Source: a bacterium
GTDB lineage: Bacteria > Patescibacteriota > Patescibacteriia > JAGPKW01
Reading direction: 5' to 3'
Assembly (NCBI GenBank): GCA_021780535.1
Contig: JAJXYN010000007.1
Coordinates: 1-50,054, forward strand
DNA: 50,054 nt
Shown piece by piece: positions 15,282 to 23,776 of the stretch. The notes beneath the pieces were generated by a model that had not been told where the DNA came from, did no database searches, and saw only the letters and a program-made list of their open reading frames with translations. Both the position numbers and the translations under genes were made by a program. The stretch's first letter is position 1; the number at the start of each line of letters is the position of its first letter.

Positions 15282-18200
15282 TCATTCAATTTCAATAAAT
15301 AACTTATTACCATCTATTTCAATTTCTTTTCCATTATTAGAAACAAATAGAATCTCATTAGCAACAACATTATTTAAAATAAATTTTTCATTATTTTCAA
15401 CAGCTTTTTTAATATTATTTTCTTCAGAAAAATATTTAATATTTATTTTATCAGAAAGTGTTAAGTTTTTTTCAGATCTCAAATCATTAATAATAGAAAT
15501 AAATTCACGAGCCAATCCTTCAAGTTTCAAACTTTCAGTTATTTCAGTATTTAAAGCTATAACAATACCATGGTCAGAAGCAACATCAATTCCGTCTTTA
15601 CCAATATAAGCAACTTCACAATCAGATAATTCTATTCTCCATTTAGAATCAACAACAACTATATCACCTTCTAACTCAAAATTTCCAGATTTTGCCTCAT
15701 TTATAATATTTTGTACATCTTTACCAAACTCAGGACCAAGAACTCTAGCATTAGGTTTTAATTGCATTTTAGAAATATCTTCAGTTTTAGAAACAAATTC
15801 AATTTCTTTAATATTAAGTTCAGAGCAAATAATGTTTTTATTATTTAAAACAATACTTTTTTGAACATCATTAGCAACAATAGTAATATTATTCAAAGGT
15901 TGACGAGTAACAATATTTTTTTGTTTTCTAATAGAAAGACCAAGACTTATCACATCACGAGCAAAAGAAATTTCTGATAGCAATTCTTTATTAATTAATT
16001 TTGTATTAGCAATAGGAAAATTTTCCAAATGAACAGATTCTAAGCTATTATCTATTTCTTTGTATAAATACTCAGATATAAAAGGTGTAACGGGAGCCAT
16101 TATCTTAGATAAATTAGATAAGACGTACCTTAAAACAGATAAAGCTAAAGCTTTATCATTTCCCATTTTTAATCTAGACCTATTAATTCTCACATACCAA
16201 TTAGATAAATCATCAATAAAACCATCTATTAAACGAGTTCCTTCAGCTAAATAATATCCATCCCAATTTTCAGATACTCCTTTTATAAATTCATTCAATC
16301 TAGCAATAATCCACTTATCAGAATTATTTTCCAATATATCAAAATTTTGTATTGATGCGATATTTTTTGCTCCTCCGGCCATTTTATAAAAATCTAAAAC
16401 ATTAATTATTTTCAAAATAATTTTTCTAACGACTTCTTCAACGCCTTTTTCATAAAAATTCAAATCTTGCAAAGATACAACTGGAGAAGATAAAAGATAA
16501 TATCTTAAAGCATCAGCTCCATATTTTTGCAATACAATATTTGGATCAGGATAATTTTTAAGCTTCTTGCTCATTTTTTGACCATCTTCAGCAAGTACAA
16601 TGCCGTTAACTACAACATTCTTAAATGCTGGTTTATCAAACAATGCCGTACCTAAAACAACTAAAGTATAAAACCAACCCCTCGTCTGATCCTGCCCTTC
16701 AGCAATAAATTCAGCGGGGAAAGTATTCTCAAATTTTTCTTTATTTGAAAAAGGATAACCTAATTGAGCATAAGGCATAGAACCACTTTCAAACCAACAA
16801 TCAAAAACTTCAGGTATTCTTTTCATATCACCACCACATTCAGGACAACTAAAACTTATTTCATCAACAATATGTTTATGGAGATCAAACTCTTTTTTTG
16901 TTGTATTATCAATAAAAACAGTAGAATAACCAAAACTATTCCCATCAACCATATATAAATATTTTTCAATATTCCAACCTCTTAAAACACTGTCTATCAT
17001 GTTTTTTAACCCATCATGAGTAACAATTAAAATTTTTTTTCCTTTATATTGATCCAAAGAATTAATAAATTTTCTAACTCTGATTTCAAGATCTGCAAAA
17101 GATTCTCCACTATCACCTTTCTTATAACTATATCTATCACTGCCAGATAATTTTTTATATTTCTTAATTTCCTCTTTAATTTCAATAGAAATATCTTCAC
17201 CTTCCCAACAACCTTTATTCATTTCTCTTAATTCTTCAACGATAATCAATTCTTTTTTTGCTTTTTTGTTCAAAATTTCTGCTGTCTGTCTTGCTCTTAG
17301 CACAGGTGAACACAAAACAATATCAAAATCATCACCTATTTCATTAGATATTTTTCCTACATTATTTTCTCCATTTAAAGTTAATGGGTATCCATCATTT
17401 CCAGACCATTCTATTCCTTTAATATTTTTTTCGCTTTCACCATGTCTTGCAACTATTATTTTTGTAATTCTGTCATTTCCATCTCTATTCAACTCTTTTT
17501 GCAAATCTTCAACGCCACCAATAACTTTTATGTTTTTGCAGTTATCCCCATGACATCTCCAAATAGGAAGTGGCGAACCCCAAAATCTAGAACGAGAAAC
17601 AGCCCAATCAATACTATTTTCAAGCCATTTACCAAATCTACCATCTTTAACATTTTCCGGCACCCAATGAATCTTCTGGTTGTTTGCTATTAATTTTGTT
17701 TTAATTTCTTCAACTTTAACAAACCAAGAACTTGTAGCATAATTAAGTAATGGTGTATCACATCTCCAACAATGAGGATAAGAATGTTTATGTTTTTCTT
17801 TAGAAAACAACTTATCATTATCCATAAGCCACTTAACAATTTTTACATCCATCAAACTAGAATCTTCTTTTGGTTTTACTTGTCCATCTCCAAAATCTTT
17901 TGCAACAGTAGAAATAAAAGAACCACTCATTTTAACATGTTGTATAAATGGCAATTTAAATTGCTTACCAAGATTCATATCATCAAGACCAAAAGCAGGT
18001 GCAATGTGTACTATACCAGTACCTTCCTCGGTTGTAACAAAGTCAGCAGAATAAATTTTCCAACCATTTTCTTTATTTTTTATATTTTCATCATTCACAA
18101 AATAAGAAAACACGGGTTTATAAGACAATCCTATTAATTCTTTACCAAAAAAAACTTTTATCCGGAAAGTAACATGACCAGAATCAATCATAGATATTCC

Positions 18201-19055
18201 AGCATCTGCCCAATCATCAATACCAATTCCAGTGTTTTCTGCATAACCCATACCTTTTAATTTTTCTTCAAAAAAGTCATTAGATGCTATATAAGTACAT
18301 CCAGCTTTAAATTCTTTATAATCATTATTAAATTTAATCTTTTTATAAAGAATATCATTACCGATAGCCAATGCCACATTCCCTGGTAATGTCCATGGAG
18401 TAGTAGTCCAAGCTAATATAAAAGTATTAGGTTCATCAACCAATTCAAATTTCACCGTAGCAGTCAAATCCGTAATATCTTTATAACCTTGAGTAACTTC
18501 AAAATTAGATAAAGTCGTTTCACATCTTGGACAAATTTGCATAGCCTTATAACCCTCATAGATTAAATCTTTATCCCAAAGAGATTTAAAGACCCACCAA
18601 GTTGATTGCATAAATTCTGGGTTCATAGTTCTGTAATCATTGTCCATATCAACCCATCTACCAATTTTTGGAATGAATTCTTTCCAATCATCAGCATATC
18701 TCAAAACAGAATTACGACAAGCCTCATTAAATTTACCAACACCAAAATCTTCAATATCTTTTTTCGTATTAAAACCTAACTCTTTTTCAATTAAATTCTC
18801 AACTGGAAGGCCATGACAATCCCAACCCCAACGTCTTTCAACTTTATAACCTTTCATAGTCATATATCTTGGAACCATATCTTTAATAGCAGAAGCCACG
18901 ATATGTCCATAATGAGGCAAACCAGTAGCAAAAGGAGGACCATCATAAAAAGAATAATCCCCTTTTGGAGCATCTTTCTTTATAGATTTTTTAAAAATAT
19001 TATTTTCATTCCAAAAATCTAGAATATTTTTTTCATTTTCAGCAATATTAAACAT
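15282..19055 (-). CDS. ileS: Isoleucyl-tRNA synthetase with inserted histidine-phosphatase domain
   Basis: 1257 aa, about 200 longer than usual. Class I signatures are present: HIGH as PHYGH (47-51), KMSKK (~826-830), editing-domain phrases (WTTTPWTLPGN, GTGIVHIAPAFG) and a C-terminal anticodon-binding domain. Between GGVEDLQKEL (~525) and DLHKHIVDEISF (~724), where normal IleRS has only a short connection, lies a complete histidine-phosphatase domain. It has RHGES at 537-541, CSPVLRARQTAEIL, ELREMNKGCWEGE, GESFADLEIRVRKF and the second catalytic His in VTHDG (~680). The phosphatase residues look intact; its substrate is unknown. The gene charges tRNA-Ile, whose GAT isoacceptor is also in the window. 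It has no SD. A repeat element separates it from recO. Confidence 0.95.
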   Translation of the reverse strand: MFNIAENEKNILDFWNENNIFKKSIKKDAPKGDYSFYDGPPFATGLPHYGHIVASAIKDMVPRYMTMKGYKVERRWGWDCHGLPVENLIEKELGFNTKKDIEDFGVGKFNEACRNSVLRYADDWKEFIPKIGRWVDMDNDYRTMNPEFMQSTWWVFKSLWDKDLIYEGYKAMQICPRCETTLSNFEVTQGYKDITDLTATVKFELVDEPNTFILAWTTTPWTLPGNVALAIGNDILYKKIKFNNDYKEFKAGCTYIASNDFFEEKLKGMGYAENTGIGIDDWADAGISMIDSGHVTFRIKVFFGKELIGLSYKPVFSYFVNDENIKNKENGWKIYSADFVTTEEGTGIVHIAPAFGLDDMNLGKQFKLPFIQHVKMSGSFISTVAKDFGDGQVKPKEDSSLMDVKIVKWLMDNDKLFSKEKHKHSYPHCWRCDTPLLNYATSSWFVKVEEIKTKLIANNQKIHWVPENVKDGRFGKWLENSIDWAVSRSRFWGSPLPIWRCHGDNCKNIKVIGGVEDLQKELNRDGNDRITKIIVARHGESEKNIKGIEWSGNDGYPLTLNGENNVGKISNEIGDDFDIVLCSPVLRARQTAEILNKKAKKELIIVEELREMNKGCWEGEDISIEIKEEIKKYKKLSGSDRYSYKKGDSGESFADLEIRVRKFINSLDQYKGKKILIVTHDGLKNMIDSVLRGWNIEKYLYMVDGNSFGYSTVFIDNTTKKEFDLHKHIVDEISFSCPECGGDMKRIPEVFDCWFESGSMPYAQLGYPFSNKEKFENTFPAEFIAEGQDQTRGWFYTLVVLGTALFDKPAFKNVVVNGIVLAEDGQKMSKKLKNYPDPNIVLQKYGADALRYYLLSSPVVSLQDLNFYEKGVEEVVRKIILKIINVLDFYKMAGGAKNIASIQNFDILENNSDKWIIARLNEFIKGVSENWDGYYLAEGTRLIDGFIDDLSNWYVRINRSRLKMGNDKALALSVLRYVLSNLSKIMAPVTPFISEYLYKEIDNSLESVHLENFPIANTKLINKELLSEISFARDVISLGLSIRKQKNIVTRQPLNNITIVANDVQKSIVLNNKNIICSELNIKEIEFVSKTEDISKMQLKPNARVLGPEFGKDVQNIINEAKSGNFELEGDIVVVDSKWRIELSDCEVAYIGKDGIDVASDHGIVIALNTEITESLKLEGLAREFISIINDLRSEKNLTLSDKINIKYFSEENNIKKAVENNEKFILNNVVANEILFVSNNGKEIEIDGNKLFIEIE

Positions 19056-19121
19056 AATTTCAGAATTTAATTATTATAAGATTACATCTAATTTAACATT
19101 TATACTTTATTTTTTCAATAT

Positions 19122-19149
19122 AAAAAAGACAATTTTGATTGTCTTTTTT
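19122..19149 (-). terminator. Terminator of the frameshifted surface gene
   Basis: AAAAAAGACAAT-CAAA-ATTGTCTTTTTT on minus forms a 12-bp stem ending in a T-run, 13 bp after the stop. Confidence 0.85.
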
Positions 19150-19161
19150 ATATTATAAATT

Positions 19162-19952
19162 TTAGAATACAAGACCAGGAGGAGGAAGAGAGCAGGCATT
19201 ATTAGCTTCAAAAATACTAGAATAACATCCACCACAACTAGCCCAAAAATATCCAGCAGCAACACAAGAATCATAACTAATAAAAGAGCTAGCACTAGCA
19301 GTAGTAGAATTTCCAATTATACTCATAGTCATATTTATAGAATAATCTCCAGATGGAACCATAGCAGGAATGGTTTGAGAAATTTTAATACCATTAATAA
19401 CATAATCGGCAATTTTATCAATAGAAGCATTAGCTTGCACTAATGTTATAGAATCAACAACACCATTATTAAAGCTACTAGGAGAACCTAAAGACACTCC
19501 AGATGTAGTACAAAAAGAACTAGAACATAAACCATTAGAAACAAAAGCAATAGATGGATCAACATACATACGACCACCATAAGTAGTATAACCCTTTCCA
19601 ACAAAACCATTGGCAGCAGCATCAGGATTTTGAATATAAATATTACCACCAGTTTCAACGGCAGGATATCTAAGATAAGTTGGATTAGAACCTAAAATCA
19701 TACTAGGAGCACTAAATCCAGATTGACAATCAATAGAAACAGGAATTTGACTAAATTTATAAATAGGAGAAGATATTGGAGTATAGTTTTACTAGCATCA
19801 ACAATATCAACAGTAAGAGCACCAGGATTTATAGATAAATGCAAATTTACATTATTATCAGCAAAAACAATAAAAGAAGAAATAACTCCAACAAATAACA
19901 AGGAGATCCCAAAAATATTTTTCAAATTGTTTTTTCTAAATAAAGAGTTCAT
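19162..19952 (-). pseudogene. Frameshifted WxL-like secreted surface protein
   Basis: The N-terminal part (from 19952: signal peptide, then FADNNVNLHLSINPGALTVDIVDASK) stays in frame to GTAAAACT at ~19790. The second part, from there to 19162, continues in the -1 frame. One extra A in the A4 run restores DASKNYTPISSPIYKFSQIP and joins both parts into one protein of ~263 aa. The sequence PAMVPSGDYSINMTMSI near the C-terminal half resembles WxL-type surface domains, and Cys residues cluster at the C-terminus (SCGGC). A sequencing error in a homopolymer, a true mutation, or slippage on the A-run all remain possible. Confidence 0.7.
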
Positions 19953-20043
19953 AATAAATTAAAAAATAATATTCAATTACATTAATTATATCATTTTTAA
20001 AAACAAGACAATAAGTGGAAAAGTATTATTTTATTAATCAAAA

Positions 20044-20072
20044 TTGACATCATGTAAAATATAATATATAAT
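20044..20072 (+). promoter_or_regulatory. Promoter of initiator tRNA
   Basis: Perfect consensus TTGACA (20044-20049), a 17-nt spacer, then TATAAT (20067-20072). This is the strongest promoter in the window. Confidence 0.92.
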
Positions 20073-20090
20073 AGCATTTATTATAAATAT

Positions 20091-20166
20091 CGCAGGATAG
20101 AGCAGTTGGCAGCTCGTCGGGCCCATAACCCGGAGGTCGTTGGTTCGAATCCAACTCCTGCTACCA
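20091..20166 (+). tRNA. Initiator tRNA-fMet (anticodon CAT)
   Basis: Anticodon loop CCCATAA gives CAT. Two initiator hallmarks are visible: three consecutive G-C pairs in the anticodon stem (TCGGG/CCCGG) and no pair at position 1-72 (C against T). The T arm is GTTGG-TTCGAAT-CCAAC. CCA is encoded. Confidence 0.95.
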
Positions 20167-20210
20167 AATAATAAAACATATCACGTAAGTGATATGTTTT
20201 ATTATTTTAA
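20167..20210. terminator. Bidirectional terminator between tRNA-fMet and the HtrA-like gene
   Basis: An 18-bp perfect stem with a GTAA loop (20167-20184 with 20189-20206) is followed by TTAATT on plus. The minus-strand gene converges on it. Confidence 0.85.
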
Positions 20211-21262
20211 TTCAACGTAACATCATTAGTTATTTCTTTACCGCTTCTTATCAAAATAAATCTCACCTTATCACCTATTTTATAATTCTGAAGAATAAAA
20301 TCTAATCCATCATTAACAAGATTATTATTCACCTCTGTTATCAAATCTCCAACAACAAATCCATAATTATTTTTAGGATCAACGGATTTAACATAAACAC
20401 CTTTTTCTATTTTCTCACCAGAACCAAGAACGTCTCCAAATCCAGAGAACGTTAATCCGACAAGCGTTGGTCTCATTATATAATCACTCTTAGTATCTAT
20501 AGAATAAATAACATTTTTTAAATATTCTGGAGAATATACAAAACTAGTTTTTACAGATTCTGATTTTCCAAATTTATTTTTTGGGCCATCTTTATATACA
20601 GAGCCATAAACACCTATTATTTTACCAGATAAATCAAATATACAAATATTATTAATATGATTATTTAAAAGCTCTATAATGCCATTAGATTTATTTTTAA
20701 CATAATCTATACTGATACCTTTATATCCATCATTAGAAAAAACCAATGAACCAATATTTGTATCATCATAAGAACCAAAAGAAGAGACTAACATTTTTTG
20801 ATTATTTATTTTTAACAAAACAAAATCATATTTATCAAAAATAATATTTTGAACATCATAATATTCTCCATTAGAAAGTAAAACAACATATTTTTTATTT
20901 TTATCAAAAAGTGACTGATTATTAGTAAATATCCACCCATCAGATGTAAAAACAAATCCAGAATTGATAATATCTCCTTTAGAATAAATATTTGTAGAAT
21001 TTTTTACAGCCAAATAAACCATACTATCATTGGTATTTTTATAAACATCCTGTAATCTTTTATCATTATCAACATAAACTTGTTCTGTTTTTTCAATAAT
21101 AACATTTTTTTGTGGAATCATTTTTTCAATATCAAAAGAACTCATAAAAGGAAGATTGATTTTTTTTGAGGTCAAAAAAATTACACTGCCAGAAAAACCA
21201 GCAACAAAAGCAATCATTATAATTAACACAAACAATAATAAAAATCTAAACAATTTATTCAT
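20207..21262 (-). CDS. HtrA/DegP-like membrane protein lacking catalytic His and Ser
   Basis: 351 aa: an N-terminal membrane anchor (~7-33), a trypsin-like fold, and a C-terminal PDZ domain (~255-345; GVYVKSVDPKNNYGFVVGDLITEVNNN). Alignment by eye to HtrA: the TNNHVV His position reads TNNQSL; the Asp is kept (YDFVLLKI); the GNSGGPL serine loop reads HINNICIFDLSGKIIGVYG, with no GxSGG. It is therefore probably a proteolytically dead HtrA paralogue that could bind or scaffold unfolded envelope proteins through the PDZ domain. The next gene upstream, a membrane protein, is 10 bp away and likely co-transcribed. Confidence 0.82.
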   Translation of the reverse strand: MNKLFRFLLLFVLIIMIAFVAGFSGSVIFLTSKKINLPFMSSFDIEKMIPQKNVIIEKTEQVYVDNDKRLQDVYKNTNDSMVYLAVKNSTNIYSKGDIINSGFVFTSDGWIFTNNQSLFDKNKKYVVLLSNGEYYDVQNIIFDKYDFVLLKINNQKMLVSSFGSYDDTNIGSLVFSNDGYKGISIDYVKNKSNGIIELLNNHINNICIFDLSGKIIGVYGSVYKDGPKNKFGKSESVKTSFVYSPEYLKNVIYSIDTKSDYIMRPTLVGLTFSGFGDVLGSGEKIEKGVYVKSVDPKNNYGFVVGDLITEVNNNLVNDGLDFILQNYKIGDKVRFILIRSGKEITNDVTLN

Positions 21263-21272
21263 AATTAATTTA

Positions 21273-22025
21273 TTACACTCTTTTAGCGGTTATTAAAATA
21301 GCAACAAGTAATAAGATTGAGATAATTAGCATTCTCTTTAAATAACTAGAGTTAAACTTATTGAATAAGTAATCTTTCATAACAGACGATAACACAAAAT
21401 TAAACAATAATACAATAATAGCATTTACATAAAAGCTATAAGGCAAAAACGAAACAACAACAAATACTTCTGAAGATACTAAAGATGATGCAAAAATATA
21501 TTTATAAACATCTTTTATATTTTTTGTGTTATAATAATAAACACAAAAATAAAATATAAAAAAGTAAATAAAGACGATAATGGTTAATAAAAATTTATTT
21601 AAGCCTAAAAATATATTAAAAGCGAACAAAGAAGATGTTGCTAAAAAAGAAGAAAAAAGAAATATATAAAAATCAACATCATTCAAAAAATAATTTTCTC
21701 TATTATGAACAATTAAATATCGTATATGTTTTAAACTTAAAAAACTCATTAAAAAGCCAATGAAATAAATAGCTATTTTTAAAAAATCATCCTTTATAAA
21801 TATAAAACACACAACAAGAGAAATAATAAATAAAAAATAAGAAAATAAATTAGTTAAAGATTTTGGGTTTGGTTTAAAAAACAATAAAGAAAGAATAAGA
21901 AATAATAAATTTAAAACAACAAACAAAATGGTAAACAAATTAAATCTACTAGGATCTAAATTTATATAATATAAATATAAAACATTACAAATAGGAAGTA
22001 ATAAATTTAATAATTTCAAAAACAT
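21273..22025 (-). CDS. Polytopic membrane protein (250 aa)
   Basis: Not recognised. Almost the whole sequence is hydrophobic, with about eight predicted membrane segments, short loops and few charged residues. There are no transporter, transferase or protease motifs I can identify. It lies between the DUF218 and small membrane protein genes and the HtrA-like gene on one strand with short gaps, suggesting a shared envelope-related transcript. Confidence 0.65.
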   Translation of the reverse strand: MFLKLLNLLLPICNVLYLYYINLDPSRFNLFTILFVVLNLLFLILSLLFFKPNPKSLTNLFSYFLFIISLVVCFIFIKDDFLKIAIYFIGFLMSFLSLKHIRYLIVHNRENYFLNDVDFYIFLFSSFLATSSLFAFNIFLGLNKFLLTIIVFIYFFIFYFCVYYYNTKNIKDVYKYIFASSLVSSEVFVVVSFLPYSFYVNAIIVLLFNFVLSSVMKDYLFNKFNSSYLKRMLIISILLLVAILITAKRV

Positions 22026-22086
22026 TTTAAAAGATTAATTTATTTTATCTAATAGTAACCGATAAACAACAAACAGTAAAGACATA

Positions 22087-22209
22087 TTACAAACTATTGT
22101 TGATCAAAACAAAAACAAAATACAAGGCCCACAAAGACAATATAAAAAGCCCAAAAAGTATTAAAAAAAACTTTTTTTTATTTAAACCTCTTTTTTTTCT
22201 TCTAGACAT
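22087..22209 (-). CDS. Small basic single-pass membrane protein (40 aa)
   Basis: The product begins MSRRKKRGLNKKK and continues with one hydrophobic helix of ~22 residues (FFLILFGLFILSLWALYFVF) and a short tail (VLINNSL). Its ATG overlaps the stop codon of the DUF218 gene by a few bases, which favours translational coupling. The positive-inside N-terminus predicts a cytoplasmic N-terminus. It fills an otherwise unexplained 175-bp gap. No SD is visible, as for most genes here. Function is unknown. Confidence 0.5.
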   Translation of the reverse strand: MSRRKKRGLNKKKFFLILFGLFILSLWALYFVFVLINNSL

Positions 22210-22825
22210 TATTTTTTATTTTATATAAGACTAATTTAACCCAATTTGTAAAAAATGCTGGGATTTCTCTCATCTTAAATTTTACTATATCTTGGTAATT
22301 ATTTAAATCCGACGACAAACCAATACTATCAACACCAACAGAAATACAATCATACAAAGCCCTATTCATGTGATAATTTTGAGTAACCAATATTGCTGAA
22401 TTAATATTAAAAAACTTACGAGCCCTAAAACAAGTATTATAAGTATTTATACCATATATATCAGTTTCTATATCTTCCTCATGGAAACCAAGCTTTAAAG
22501 CATAGCTTTTCATGGTTTTTACCTCGTTATAATATTTTTCAGTCCCATATCCAGACAACAAAACTTTACTAATCTTTTCAGATTTATAAAGTTCGTATGC
22601 CATCCTCATTCTATCAGCCAAGATATCACTCGGCATATCATCACTCTTAACACTTGCTCCAAAAACTATAGCATATTCCTGTTTCGGGATAAGATTTACA
22701 TCGGAAAAAATATAACCAGAAACAGATTTCCATTCAATAAATAAATAAAAAATAAAATAAGACACTAAGAAAAATAGTATTATCAAAACATACCTAAATT
22801 TTGTAAAAATATTTTTATCCATCAA
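22202..22825 (-). CDS. DUF218/SanA-YdcF-type membrane protein
   Basis: 207 aa: an N-terminal membrane segment (~9-28) and then a DUF218 domain (YAIVFGASVKSDDMPSDILADRMRMAYELYKSEKISKVLLSGYG, followed by the INTYNTCFRARKFF and VTQNYHMNRAL motifs). SanA-family proteins act at the cell envelope and affect peptidoglycan or barrier function; the reaction is not established. Downstream on the same strand come a 40-aa membrane protein, a polytopic membrane protein and the HtrA-like protein, so this looks like an envelope cluster. Confidence 0.82.
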   Translation of the reverse strand: MMDKNIFTKFRYVLIILFFLVSYFIFYLFIEWKSVSGYIFSDVNLIPKQEYAIVFGASVKSDDMPSDILADRMRMAYELYKSEKISKVLLSGYGTEKYYNEVKTMKSYALKLGFHEEDIETDIYGINTYNTCFRARKFFNINSAILVTQNYHMNRALYDCISVGVDSIGLSSDLNNYQDIVKFKMREIPAFFTNWVKLVLYKIKNNV

Positions 22826-22884
22826 ATAAGAAATTTAATAATTTTAAATTTCCAAATTAATTCTATTAACTCACTCTATCAAAA

Positions 22885-23610
22885 TCAGTTCTGTCCCGCA
22901 ATAGCAACACCTATAATCATATTTGTAAAACCATTTTCCCTTAAAACTTTAGCGCAAGTATCAAAAGTATTACCAGTAGTAACAACATCATCAAACAAAA
23001 TAATATTAAAATTTTTATATTCCAAAAAATCAATTTTATTATTTAAAACAAAAGCATTTTTAAGATTATTATCTCTATCTTTCCCAGAAAGACTAGCTTG
23101 ATGTCCAGTGTTTTTAATTCTTTCTAATAAATTAACAATTCTCATTTCATCCATTCCCACATCTTCACACTTATTTTTATTTATTCTTTTTAGTACTAAT
23201 TCACTCTGATTAAACCCTCTTTCATTAAATCTCTTATTATTCAAAGGAATTGGAACAAAAATAAATTTACCAAATTGCTCTTTTAAATAAAAAATAAACT
23301 TAAAAAAATCTTTATAAGTAATTTCAGCCAAAAATCTAGCAATATCATAAGCATATTTATATTTCAAAATATGAATTAATTCAGAAATAATCTTATTATC
23401 AAAATCAAAAAAATAAAAAATATCATCAATATAAGTAAGATTATCTATATTTTTCTTTTTAATAACATTAATTTCCATATCATTTTCATACTGGCATAAT
23501 AATTTTGTTTTATTAAAACAATCTTTACAAGCCCATTCACCTTCCTCTTTACAACCGACACAATAAATAGGAAAAATAATATCTAAAATAAATTTAAAAA
23601 GTTTGTTCAT
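22885..23610 (-). CDS. comFC: ComFC-type phosphoribosyltransferase (competence protein)
   Basis: 241 aa. An N-terminal zinc finger (YCVGCKEEGEWACKDC) is followed by the ComF signature FVPIPLNNKRFNERGFNQSELV and the PRPP-binding loop ILFDDVVTTGNTFDTCA. ComFC takes part in uptake of single-stranded DNA during transformation. CPR genomes commonly keep it with ComEC and type IV pili. The start codon overlaps the stop of a 15-codon mini-ORF within copy 2 of the repeated element (ATGA junction), so translation may be coupled to it. Confidence 0.92.
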   Translation of the reverse strand: MNKLFKFILDIIFPIYCVGCKEEGEWACKDCFNKTKLLCQYENDMEINVIKKKNIDNLTYIDDIFYFFDFDNKIISELIHILKYKYAYDIARFLAEITYKDFFKFIFYLKEQFGKFIFVPIPLNNKRFNERGFNQSELVLKRINKNKCEDVGMDEMRIVNLLERIKNTGHQASLSGKDRDNNLKNAFVLNNKIDFLEYKNFNIILFDDVVTTGNTFDTCAKVLRENGFTNMIIGVAIAGQN

Positions 23611-23654
23611 AAAAAATGGTTGTTTAATAATTCAATAATAATGTTTTCGTTCAT
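23607..23654 (-). CDS. Mini-ORF in repeat copy 2, coupled to comFC
   Basis: MNENIIIELLNNHFL, 15 codons. AGGAG lies 8-9 nt upstream of the ATG, and the TGA overlaps the comFC ATG. The first residues (MNEN) recur in copies 3 and 5. It could be a coupling leader rather than a functional peptide. Confidence 0.35.
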   Translation of the reverse strand: MNENIIIELLNNHFL

Positions 23655-23723
23655 TTATGAAGCTCCTACAATATCTTAATTGAGCGGAATACCATGAAAA
23701 GAAAACATTATTATTGAATTATT
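23626..23723 (-). repeat. Repeated structured element, copy 2 (upstream of comFC), mini-ORF subtype
   Basis: A perfect 23-bp inverted repeat forms the arms (23626-23648 with 23701-23723). The minus-strand core reads TTTTCATGGTATTCCGCTC, a loop beginning AATTA, then GGAGC and CATAAATGAACG. SD and ATG lie within the predicted inner stem (TTCAT/ATGAA, GCTC/GAGC). Confidence 0.88.
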
Positions 23724-23776
23724 TTAAACTTAATTAATTCTAAATTAACAAATAAAAAATAATGCTATTTCTAGCA

